From assembly GCA_946623485.1 (NCBI GenBank), contig CAMORF010000143.1, forward strand, positions 1 through 6,264: a DNA stretch of 6,264 bases. Direction: 5' to 3'. The stretch comes from an uncultured Clostridia bacterium (GTDB taxonomy: Bacteria; Bacillota; Clostridia; Lachnospirales; Lachnospiraceae). How positions within the stretch are numbered: the stretch's first letter is position 1; every line of letters begins with the position of its first letter. Both the position numbers and the translations under genes were made by a program. Of this stretch, positions 1 to 5,695 are shown one piece after another. Below the pieces are notes generated by a model that saw only the letters and a list, made by a program, of their open reading frames with translations, had not been told where the DNA came from and ran no database searches.

Positions 1-542
1 CCCTGGTGAAGCCGAAATATGCGATCCCGGTGCATGGGGAATACCGGCACAGGGGGGCACAGGCAAAGATTGCCAGAACCCTCGGATATGACACGGAGCA
101 TATTCTCATGATTTCGAGCGGTGATGTGCTCGAGATCTCAGAGGCCGGGGATGGATCTGCACAGGTGACGGGACATGTTTCGAGCGGAGGAATCCTGGTG
201 GACGGCCTTGGTGTCGGGGATGTCGGGAATATTGTGCTGAAGGACCGGCAGCGTCTGGCGGAGGATGGAATTATCATCGTGGTTCTGACGCTTGATCAGG
301 ACGGACATGTGACAGCCGGCCCGGACATTGTCTCAAGAGGATTTGTCTATGTGCGTGAGTCTGAAGAGCTGTTGGATGAGGCAGCCGATGTGGTAGACGA
401 TGCATTGGAGAGCGTGCTCGGCAAGCGCGGGACGGATTGGAGCCGGATCAAAAATGCGATCCGGGATGACCTGAGCGAGTTTCTGTGGAAGCGGACGAAG
501 AGAAGCCCGATGATTCTGCCGATCCTGATGGAAGAGGAGTGA
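1..542 (+). CDS. rnj: Ribonuclease J, C-terminal part (5' end outside window)
   Basis: Metallo-beta-lactamase/beta-CASP ribonuclease acting as 5'-to-3' exonuclease and endonuclease in RNA decay and maturation in the cytoplasm. The first whole codon is at 3, leaving 179 residues of a protein usually about 550 long. The fragment opens with LVKPKYAIPVHGEYRHR, the beta-CASP stretch carrying the metal/active-site histidine (motif C, PVHGE). It continues into the conserved RNase J segment with VSSGGILVDGLGVGDVGN, and then the C-terminal domain with IVSRGFVYVRESEELLDEA. The GTG at 6 is an internal valine, not a start. The stop TGA is at 540-542. The metallo-beta-lactamase HxHxDH motif lies upstream of the window and cannot be checked. 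The last codons (PILMEEE, stop) form the first unit of a tandem repeat filling the following spacer. The next gene is a YlbF-family protein, also linked to RNA decay. Family assignment is very secure. Confidence 0.95.
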   Translation, partial: LVKPKYAIPVHGEYRHRGAQAKIARTLGYDTEHILMISSGDVLEISEAGDGSAQVTGHVSSGGILVDGLGVGDVGNIVLKDRQRLAEDGIIIVVLTLDQDGHVTAGPDIVSRGFVYVRESEELLDEAADVVDDALESVLGKRGTDWSRIKNAIRDDLSEFLWKRTKRSPMILPILMEEE

Positions 543-710
543 AGGCTGTCCGATGGTGCTGACGGAAGAGGCGTGAGGGCTGTAGGACGGTGCTGATAGC
601 TGAGGTGTGAAGGCCTTCCGGCGGTACTGACGGAAGAGGGGTGAAGACTGCCCGATGGTTCTGATGGAAGTGATTCAGAGGGCAAGCCTGACAGGAAAGG
701 CGTGACATGG
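519..710 (+). repeat. 34-bp degenerate tandem repeat, about five units, starting inside the end of rnj
   Basis: Units begin at 519 (31 bp), 550 (34), 584 (34), 618 (34) and 652 (35), with a short partial unit from 687 reaching the ylbF-type start codon. Each unit typically reads CCGATGGTNCTGA, then the purine-rich core GGAAGAGGNGTGA, then RGGCTGT. The first unit is the coding end and stop codon of rnj; later copies keep the TGA in the same relative place. The unit is not a multiple of three and stop codons recur, so it does not encode a repeat protein. The last, divergent unit supplies AGGAAAGG, the ribosome binding site of the next gene. Seen directly by eye; the alignment has a few mismatches and indels. 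Confidence 0.8.
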
Positions 711-1060
711 ATACGGAAGTCAGACGAAGGCTGGAAGAACTGGTACAGGCAATCCGCGACAGCGAAGAGTGCCGGCAGTTCGAGGAAGCCAAGCGGCGCC
801 TGAACCAGGAGCCGGCAAAAAGAAAGAAAGCGGATGAATTCCGAAGAAGGAATTTTGAGTTCCAGAATTCAGAGGACAGCGCCTCGGCACAGGCCCAGGT
901 CGCAATGTACCATGAGCGGGAAGCGCTCCGCCGGGATCCGCTGATCGACGGGTATCTGAACGCGGAGCTTGTCATGTGCAGGCTGCTGCGCCAGGTGAGC
1001 CTTGGCATTATGGAATCGGTGGATATGGATCTGGATTCCATGGAGGATATCCTTTCCTGA
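707..1060 (+). CDS. YlbF/YmcA-family protein (Com_YlbF, DUF964), likely RNA-decay cofactor
   Basis: A 117-residue, almost wholly helical, highly charged protein. The family pattern is visible: an N-terminal helix with LEELVQAIRDSEECRQFEEA (about 9-28), a basic helix with AKRKKADEFRRRNFEFQ (about 37-53), then the typical closing helix with DPLIDGYLNAELVMCRLL (about 77-94) and an acidic tail. It has no signal peptide or membrane segment. The start at 707 is preceded by AGGAAAGG (693-700) with six bases of spacing. In B. subtilis, YlbF and YmcA with YaaT form a complex that modulates RNase Y cleavage and affects competence, sporulation and biofilm formation. Whether this shorter paralogue does the same is inference, but its position directly after RNase J supports a role in RNA turnover. 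It is not possible to say from sequence alone whether it is closest to YlbF, YmcA or YheA, so no symbol is given. Confidence 0.85.
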   Translation: MDTEVRRRLEELVQAIRDSEECRQFEEAKRRLNQEPAKRKKADEFRRRNFEFQNSEDSASAQAQVAMYHEREALRRDPLIDGYLNAELVMCRLLRQVSLGIMESVDMDLDSMEDILS

Positions 1061-1244
1061 GCGCTGCCTGCCATTCCCTGAGGATTGGCCGATCCATCAG
1101 GAACTGTCACGAAATAACGGATGCAGCTTGCGCAGAAGTTTCATGCGAGCGTGCAGTTCAAAAATGATGAACATCGCACAGGTGCTCGATCGACAGCTCT
1201 GAGAGGGCGATTGGCTGGCAATCAATTGAGCGATTGGTTTTAAA
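1061..1244 (+). other. Spacer between the ylbF-type gene and trmR; no gene; scattered short repeats
   Basis: This stretch has no convincing coding sequence and no terminator-like hairpin with a T run. The motif TGAG followed within 0-5 bases by GATTGG occurs three times (1079-1088, 1200-1214, 1227-1237). The octamer GCGATTGG recurs 23 bp apart at 1207 and 1230, just ahead of the trmR start. A tiny open frame, MNIAQVLDRQL, begins at 1167 and ends in TGA at 1200-1202; it has no clear ribosome binding site. In B. subtilis and many Clostridia an mltG-type gene sits at this place, but nothing here resembles a usable remnant of it. Confidence 0.5.
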
Positions 1245-1889
1245 ATGATATACAGTGAAAGGCTGCGGGTGTTCCTGCATGCCATGGAACAGCCGGATGA
1301 ATATTTTGACAGCCTCCGGGCTCAGGCGCAGGAAGCGGGAATTCCCATTATCCGCAAGGAGATGGAGCGGTTCCTGCAGGTTCTTCTTGAACTGAAAAAG
1401 CCGGACCGGATTCTGGAGGTCGGCACGGCGACCGGGTATTCGGCGCTGTGGATGGCCTCGGTTACGCCAAAACAAGTGAAGATCACGACAATCGAAAAAG
1501 ATGCTCTGCGTGCCGGAAAGGCCCGCAGAGCATTTGAGCGCTCGGAATGGGGCGGAAGGATCAGCCTTTTGGAAGCGGATGCTGCAGATGCGCTCGCTGC
1601 ATTGCCGGACCAGGCATATGATTTTATCTTCATGGATGCCGCCAAGGCGCAGTATATCGCATTTCTCCCGCAGGTGCTTCGTGTCCTTTGTCCGGGCGGC
1701 GTCCTGGTGAGTGATAATGTACTGCAGGATGGGGTGATCCTGGAGCCGCACACGGCGCTTGCGCACAGAGACCGGACGATCCATACGCGGATGCGGGAAT
1801 ATCTGCGCGCGTTGAAAAAGGATGAGAGGCTGATCACATCGATTGTGCCGATCGGTGACGGCGCCGCGGTTACGATGCTTTTACACTGA
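1245..1889 (+). CDS. trmR: tRNA 5-hydroxyuridine methyltransferase, TrmR-type SAM-dependent O-methyltransferase
   Basis: A 214-residue class I methyltransferase of the caffeoyl-CoA/catechol O-methyltransferase-like family (Methyltransf_3). TrmR methylates 5-hydroxyuridine at the tRNA wobble position to 5-methoxyuridine using SAM. Visible features are PIIRKEM (34-40), the SAM-binding loop ILEVGTATGYSAL (56-68), the acidic end of beta-2 in TTIEKD (E84), the metal-site aspartate in FMDAAKAQY (D131), the second metal pair in VSDNVL (D157, N158) and the closing strand VPIGDGAAVTML. Length and motifs are complete. The ATG at 1245 fits homologues that begin MI-x-x-ERL. However, no good Shine-Dalgarno precedes it, and an in-frame stop lies at 1227. 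The specific tRNA role rests on adjacency to a trhP-type gene, the same pairing as yrrM with yrrN-yrrO in B. subtilis. Related enzymes methylate small catechols, so the substrate is inferred. Confidence 0.85.
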   Translation: MIYSERLRVFLHAMEQPDEYFDSLRAQAQEAGIPIIRKEMERFLQVLLELKKPDRILEVGTATGYSALWMASVTPKQVKITTIEKDALRAGKARRAFERSEWGGRISLLEADAADALAALPDQAYDFIFMDAAKAQYIAFLPQVLRVLCPGGVLVSDNVLQDGVILEPHTALAHRDRTIHTRMREYLRALKKDERLITSIVPIGDGAAVTMLLH

Positions 1890-1990
1890 TCGGATTGTGC
1901 TTCGTGATCGGATTGTGCTTCATGATCGGATTGTGCTTCGTGATGGATTGAGCTCATGATAGAGTGCATTTCGTGATGGATTGTATTGCC
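1887..1990 (+). repeat. 18-bp tandem repeat starting on the trmR stop codon
   Basis: Three near-perfect 18-bp units TGATCGGATTGTGCTTCG lie at 1887-1904, 1905-1922 and 1923-1940; the second ends in CA instead of CG. Three degenerate units follow: 1941-1956 (16 bp), 1957-1973 (17 bp) and 1974-1990 (17 bp), each starting TGAT. The first TGA is the trmR stop codon, so the array starts exactly at the end of the gene. Near-identity of the first three units suggests recent expansion, while the distal units look older. The unit is not palindromic and has no spacers, so this is neither a CRISPR array nor a hairpin array. Confidence 0.9.
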
Positions 1991-2036
1991 TGACACTGCA
2001 GCACGGTCAATCGAGAATGACAGCAACGCCGGACCT

Positions 2037-2086
2037 GTATAAAACTGGAGTTGTATCAAACATGAAGCGGTATCAAAACGGAGGTG
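2037..2086 (+). repeat. 16-17-bp triplet repeat ending in the trhP ribosome binding site
   Basis: Three successive units share GTATNAAAC followed by a purine block: GTATAAAACTGGAGTT (2037-2052), GTATCAAACATGAAGCG (2053-2069) and GTATCAAAACGGAGGTG (2070-2086). The last unit contains the strong Shine-Dalgarno of trhP, so the leader seems to have grown by duplication of, or into, the ribosome binding region. It is a different sequence from the 18-bp array 50 bases upstream. Confidence 0.75.
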
Positions 2087-2087
2087 A
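2080..2087 (+). promoter_or_regulatory. Shine-Dalgarno of trhP (decides the start)
   Basis: GGAGGTGA is a near-ideal match to the 16S 3' end. It lies four bases before the ATG at 2092 (seven from the GGAGG core). It fixes the start at 2092, although the frame stays open upstream through repeat sequence to 1981. Confidence 0.9.
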
Positions 2088-2091
2088 CTGG

Positions 2092-3414
2092 ATGCATAGA
2101 CAGGGGACGATGCCGGAACTTCTGCTCCCGGCTTCCGGGCTGGGCACATTGAAGGTTGCCGTGCATTATGGCGCGGACGCGGTATACATCGGAGGAGAAG
2201 CATTTTCCCTTCGGGCAAAGGCAAGGAACTTCAGCAAGGAGGAAATGTGCGCAGGGATTGCCTACGCGCATGCGCATGGCGTAAAGGTCTATGTGACGGT
2301 TAATATCCTGGCGCATAACAGGGATCTTGCCCAGGCGGATGCGTATCTTTCTTTTCTCGCGGATGCAGCGCCGGATGCCCTGCTGGTGGCTGACCCCGGG
2401 ATCTTCATGCGCGCCCGGCAGATCTGCCCGCAGATTCCTGTGCATATTTCGACCCAGGCAAACAATGTCAATTATGAGACTTTTCTGTTCTGGCATCATC
2501 TGGGTGCGGAGCGTGTGGTGTGCGGGCGGGAGCTGAGTCTGGAGGAGATTGCGCAGATCCGTTCGAAGATTCCGGACAGCCTGGAGATCGAAGCCTTTGT
2601 GCACGGCGCCATGTGCATCTCCTATTCGGGACGCTGTCTGCTGTCGAATTACCTGACCGGACGGGACGCGAATCAGGGAGCCTGCACGCATCCCTGCAGG
2701 TGGCAGTACCGTCTTGCGCCAAGGGAGGGCCGGGAGATCGAGGCAACGGAGGAAGACCTGGAGATCGAGACATCCATTGAAGAGGAGACACGGCCGGGAG
2801 AACGCTTTCCTGTGCTGGAAAATGAGCGGGGAACCTATCTGTTTAACTCGAAGGATCTTTGCATGATCGAGCACATCCCGGACATGGTCCGGGCGGGGAT
2901 TGACAGCCTGAAGATCGAGGGGCGGATGAAAAATGCGCTCTATGTCGCGACCTGTGCCCGCACCTACCGGAAGGCGCTGGATGACCTGGCTGCCGGGCGC
3001 GAGGTTTACGAGGCCAATCAGGAATGGTACCGCGAGCAGATCCGGGATTGTACGTTCCGCCCGTTCACGACCGGGTTTTTCTATGGCAGGCCGGACGCGG
3101 AAGCGCAGATCTACGACAGCAACACCTACGAGAAAACCTGCACCTACCTGGGCTGTGTCCGGGATATCATACAGATCGATGGGTGCCGATATATCGAAAT
3201 CACGCAAAAAAACAAGTTCTCCGTAGGGGAAGAAGTGGAGCTTATGGGGACTGATGGCGAGGACCGGCGTTTTGTCATAGACCGGATTCTGGATGAGGAA
3301 ATGAAGCCGGTGGAAAGCGCGCCTCATCCGCAGCAAAAACTTTATGTCCGGATCCCTACAACTGCAGAAAGATATGATATAATGAGACGTCATGAAAAAG
3401 CTGGGAATATCTGA
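2092..3414 (+). CDS. trhP: U32-family protein, TrhP-type tRNA uridine 5-hydroxylation enzyme
   Basis: A 440-residue member of the former peptidase U32 family (YegQ/YrrO group). TrhP proteins make 5-hydroxyuridine at tRNA position 34 with prephenate as hydroxyl source and probably carry an Fe-S cluster. The N-terminal barrel starts ELLLPASGLGTLKVAVHYGADAVYIGG in character (residues 9-35). HISTQANN is at 118-125. The U32 signature E-x-F-x2-G-A-M-C-x4-G-x-C-x-L-S is perfect at 167-185. Candidate cluster cysteines are C175, C182, C198 and either C202 or C257. FNSKDLCMIEHIP is at 251-263, and the C-terminal barrel ends with SAPHPQQKLYVRIP. Length matches the single E. coli TrhP, whereas B. subtilis uses two genes. 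An acidic insert at about 210-232 contains a nine-residue duplication. The gene directly follows trmR, whose substrate it should make. A protease role is an old family label and is unlikely. Confidence 0.87.
   Translation: MHRQGTMPELLLPASGLGTLKVAVHYGADAVYIGGEAFSLRAKARNFSKEEMCAGIAYAHAHGVKVYVTVNILAHNRDLAQADAYLSFLADAAPDALLVADPGIFMRARQICPQIPVHISTQANNVNYETFLFWHHLGAERVVCGRELSLEEIAQIRSKIPDSLEIEAFVHGAMCISYSGRCLLSNYLTGRDANQGACTHPCRWQYRLAPREGREIEATEEDLEIETSIEEETRPGERFPVLENERGTYLFNSKDLCMIEHIPDMVRAGIDSLKIEGRMKNALYVATCARTYRKALDDLAAGREVYEANQEWYREQIRDCTFRPFTTGFFYGRPDAEAQIYDSNTYEKTCTYLGCVRDIIQIDGCRYIEITQKNKFSVGEEVELMGTDGEDRRFVIDRILDEEMKPVESAPHPQQKLYVRIPTTAERYDIMRRHEKAGNI
2734..2787 (+). repeat. 27-bp in-frame duplication inside trhP (acidic insert)
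   Basis: GGAGATCGAG recurs exactly 27 bp apart (2733 and 2760). In the reading frame it gives two nine-residue units, EIEATEEDL (residues 215-223) and EIETSIEEE (224-232). They lie between the cysteine-rich segment CTHPCRW and the conserved RPGE...NERGTYLFNSKDL block. From memory of the family, this linker is normally much shorter, so the duplication probably lengthened a surface loop. Confidence 0.7.
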
Positions 3415-3423
3415 GCCCTGCCG

Positions 3424-3495
3424 GCAGCGTCAGCATCAGATGCATAAACGTCGATGCGTGCAGCGTCTGCGGAAGGATGCATACAGCGCCGATGC
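3424..3495 (+). repeat. 36-bp tandem doublet downstream of trhP
   Basis: Two neighbouring copies start GCAGCGTC at 3424 and 3460. Both continue into GATGCATA (3439 and 3476) and then CGATGC (3452 and 3490). They differ at several bases and by one indel. The surrounding 3415-3640 spacer has no gene and no terminator with a T run. Confidence 0.65.
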
Positions 3496-3512
3496 CGGCT
3501 ACGCCTTTTACC

Positions 3513-3569
3513 GGCCGGGCACATATGAGCTGCAGGCTGGCATTCATGGCCGGCACATGTGAGCTGTAG
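3513..3569 (+). repeat. 35-bp spaced doublet in the trhP-transporter spacer
   Basis: GGCCGGGCACATATGAGC (3513-3530), continuing to TGCAG, recurs as GGCCGGCACATGTGAGC (3548-3564), continuing to TGTAG. The start-to-start distance is 35 bp. The sequence is unrelated to the 36-bp doublet just upstream, although the period is almost the same. Confidence 0.65.
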
Positions 3570-3586
3570 TTCTATCATTTATTACC

Positions 3587-3624
3587 GGTATGGCCGGCGG
3601 TACGGCCCCCGGGTATGGCTATGC
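3587..3624 (+). repeat. 12-13-bp triplet repeat just before the transporter start
   Basis: Three units read GGTATGGCCGGC (3587), GGTACGGCCCCCG (3599) and GGTATGGCTATGC (3612). The in-frame ATG at 3590 lies inside the first unit and would only add a low-complexity Met-Ala-Gly-Gly stretch to the transporter, which argues against using it as the start. Confidence 0.6.
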
Positions 3625-3625
3625 A

Positions 3626-3631
3626 AGGGAG
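3626..3631 (+). promoter_or_regulatory. Shine-Dalgarno of the Na/Pi transporter (decides the start)
   Basis: AGGGAG, followed by a purine run, sits nine bases before the ATG at 3641. It favours that codon over the in-frame ATG at 3590 (no ribosome binding site, repeat-encoded) and the ATG at 3650. Confidence 0.75.
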
Positions 3632-3640
3632 AAAGAAAAG

Positions 3641-5434
3641 ATGCTGTCAATGATACTGACCCTGATGGGCGGAATCGGCCTGTTCCTGTACGGAATGAGC
3701 CTTTTGTCCTCATCTCTTCAGCAGATTGCCGGAGGCAGGCTGGAACAGACACTTGAGAAACTTACAAACAACCGGCTGAAAGCATTTGCCCTTGGAACGG
3801 CAGTTACGGCAGTCATCCAAAGCTCCGGCGCGACAACGATCATGCTGGTCGGTTTCGTCAACGCCGGGATCATGAAGCTGATTCAGGCGATTCCCGTTAT
3901 GATGGGTGCCAATATCGGTACCACCATGACGGCACAGCTGCTGCGCCTTGCGGGAGACGGAGGCGCTGCTTCCGTGGCAGACCTTCTGAAGCCATCCACA
4001 ATCGCGCCGGCAATCGTGATGGTGGGCGCATTTGCATTGCTGATTGTCAAGCGGAAGAAGACCAAGGGCATTACGAGCATCTTCATCGGCTTCGGCATCC
4101 TGTTCATGGGCATGTCAACCATGGAGGCGGCACTTGCGCCGCTGAAGGAGTCAGAGACGTTTATCCGTGTATTCACGATGTTCCGCAATCCGTTCCTGGC
4201 TGTTCTGGTGGGCATCGCGGTAACGACGATCCTCCAGTCCAGCTCGGCCTCCGTCGGCCTCCTGCAGGCGTTGTCCTCCACCGGCGTCATTACGTTCAGT
4301 ATGGCGGCCCCCATCGTGATCGGCATGAACATCGGAAAAACGGTTCCGGTTATGATCGCGGCAATCGGGACAGATAAGAATGCGAAGCGCCTGGTCCTGG
4401 TTGACCTGATGATGAACCTGATCAATGGCCTGATCTTCTTCGTAGTGATCTATTCGTTCCAGGCACTGGTGGGATTCGCGTTCTGGGACAAAACTGTGAC
4501 AAGGGATTCCGTCGCGAATTTCCATTCACTGTTTAACATCGCGATGAGCCTGATGCTGATGCCGTTTTCGAAGCTGCTTGCGCATATGGCGGAGACGATC
4601 ATTCCTTCCGGGGAAGAAAATGACAAGTCCAGCACGCTCAGCCTCCTGGATCCGCTTTTTATCAATACCCCTGCGCTTGCGCTGGATCAGTGTAAGAAGG
4701 TGGTGGATGAGATGGGCATCGCGGCGAAGGAAAACCTGGAGACCGCCCTGCGGCTGGCACTTGACTGGGATGAAAAGGTGTATGAGGAGATGCAGTCGAA
4801 TGAGCGTTTCCTTGATAAGGCGGAGACGCAGATCGGCGCTTACCTGGTGAAGATCAATGCCCAGTCCATCAGCAAGCAGGAGAACCGCCGTTCCAATGAG
4901 CTTCTTCATTGTGTGGGAGACCTGGAACGGATCGGCGACATGTGCATTAAGATCGCGAATGTCGGCGCGTTTGACAGCGAGTCTAACATTACGTTTACCA
5001 ATGTGGGGCGCAGGGAGCTGGAAAGCATCTCAAATGCGACAAGGAAGATCCTCGACATGGCGGTGAGCGCATTTATCAATACCTCCGAGGCGGACGCGGC
5101 AAGGGTACAGCCGCTGGAAGAGGTGATCGACGGTCTGAAGGAGCTTTTGAAGAATCATCATATCGACCGCCTGCAGGATGGAACCTGCGGGGTTCCGGCC
5201 GGGATCTCTTTCCTCGAGATCATCAATTCCCTGGAACGGATCTCAGACCACTGCGCGAGCATCGGCATCTACGTCATGCAGCGCATTTCCGGACACTATT
5301 TTACAGACAAGCACTCTGCGGAAGCGCATATGAAACCTGGCGCGGAGGAAGAATACAAGGCACTGTTTACTTACTATAAGATGCAGTACTATGATCCGGT
5401 AGATACGACAAGGCGGCTTGACCGGCTGGTATGA
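3641..5434 (+). CDS. Na+/phosphate cotransporter family protein with C-terminal PhoU-like domain
   Basis: A 597-residue inner-membrane protein of the NptA/YjbB (PNaS, SLC34-like) family, expected to move phosphate with sodium. The membrane part (about 1-320) contains the two inverted family repeats. The first has AVIQSSGATT (Q60-S61-S62) and GANIGTTMT (89-97). The second has TILQSSSASV (Q199-S200-S201) and GMNIGKTVP (228-236). QSS pairs are the substrate/ion site hallmark. After residue 340 comes a soluble PhoU-like helical domain, with the two PhoU half-motifs LERIGDMC (428-435) and LERISDHC (531-538). In the second repeat the usual NIGT threonine is a lysine (K233). The start at 3641 begins MLSMILTLMGGIGLFLYG, matching the first membrane helix of homologues. 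Transport direction (import versus overflow export) cannot be read from the sequence. No pho-type regulatory site is evident upstream. A terminator follows 36 bases after the stop. Confidence 0.92.
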   Translation: MLSMILTLMGGIGLFLYGMSLLSSSLQQIAGGRLEQTLEKLTNNRLKAFALGTAVTAVIQSSGATTIMLVGFVNAGIMKLIQAIPVMMGANIGTTMTAQLLRLAGDGGAASVADLLKPSTIAPAIVMVGAFALLIVKRKKTKGITSIFIGFGILFMGMSTMEAALAPLKESETFIRVFTMFRNPFLAVLVGIAVTTILQSSSASVGLLQALSSTGVITFSMAAPIVIGMNIGKTVPVMIAAIGTDKNAKRLVLVDLMMNLINGLIFFVVIYSFQALVGFAFWDKTVTRDSVANFHSLFNIAMSLMLMPFSKLLAHMAETIIPSGEENDKSSTLSLLDPLFINTPALALDQCKKVVDEMGIAAKENLETALRLALDWDEKVYEEMQSNERFLDKAETQIGAYLVKINAQSISKQENRRSNELLHCVGDLERIGDMCIKIANVGAFDSESNITFTNVGRRELESISNATRKILDMAVSAFINTSEADAARVQPLEEVIDGLKELLKNHHIDRLQDGTCGVPAGISFLEIINSLERISDHCASIGIYVMQRISGHYFTDKHSAEAHMKPGAEEEYKALFTYYKMQYYDPVDTTRRLDRLV

Positions 5435-5470
5435 GATATCTCTGGGAATGATCAGAGGGCTGACACAAGA

Positions 5471-5505
5471 GGGGTTGTTCGGGATATATGGACAGCTCCT
5501 TTTTT
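5471..5505 (+). terminator. Rho-independent terminator after the transporter gene
   Basis: GGGGTTGTTC (5471-5480) pairs over ten bases with GGACAGCTCC (5490-5499), including three G-U pairs. The loop is nine bases, followed directly by TTTTTT (5500-5505). A-U pairs between the AAGA before the stem and the T run can lengthen it. It is the only stem-plus-T-run I found in the window and probably ends the upstream transcript. Confidence 0.78.
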
Positions 5506-5689
5506 ATAGATATTTGTACCCGTCATTGCGAATAACTATGTGGGCTTTCTGAGAATCCTTCGTATATAATTATGTAGACTGTACCTTGTATAATATGTCT
5601 GAGTTGCACAGACTGTCACAGCTGCTTTCCTGACGAATAGGCTGGTAAATGTGTTCGGGCTATGAGAAGATGAATACGAAGAAAGGAAC
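5506..5689 (+). other. AT-richer spacer with candidate -10 boxes upstream of the GNAT remnant
   Basis: No gene is supported here on either strand. Two perfect TATAAT hexamers occur at 5565-5570 and 5589-5594, but neither has a good -35 box at 16-18 bases. A degenerate motif of the form ATAAYTATGTNG recurs around 5531, 5566 and 5590, and AGACTGT occurs at 5576 and 5613. The stretch may have carried the promoter of the acetyltransferase gene before it decayed. Confidence 0.4.
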
Positions 5690-5695
5690 ATGAAG

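Noticed and set aside
519..686. Possible CRISPR array from the 34-bp periodic repeats
   Set aside because: There are no spacers between units, the units are degenerate, and the first unit is the coding end of rnj. No cas gene is present.
448..1110. Long minus-strand open frame across the rnj end and the ylbF-type gene
   Set aside because: It is antisense to two well-supported genes, its composition is low-complexity Ser/Pro/Arg, and part of it is created by the tandem repeat.
1167..1202. Tiny frame MNIAQVLDRQL as a remnant of mltG
   Set aside because: Eleven residues are too few to assign and no further MltG-like sequence follows.
2017..2043. Promoter for trhP from ATGACA and TATAAA
   Set aside because: Spacing is only 15 bases, the -35 match is partial and TATAAA is part of a tandem repeat unit; too weak to annotate.
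1981..2091. N-terminal extension of the U32 protein to 1981
   Set aside because: The extra 37 codons are translated repeat sequence, there is no ribosome binding site at the upstream codons, and GGAGGTGA precedes the ATG at 2092.
2056..3393. 445-codon minus-strand open frame opposite trhP
   Set aside because: The + strand encodes an intact U32 protein with a perfect family signature; the antisense product resembles no family and is a shadow of codon usage.
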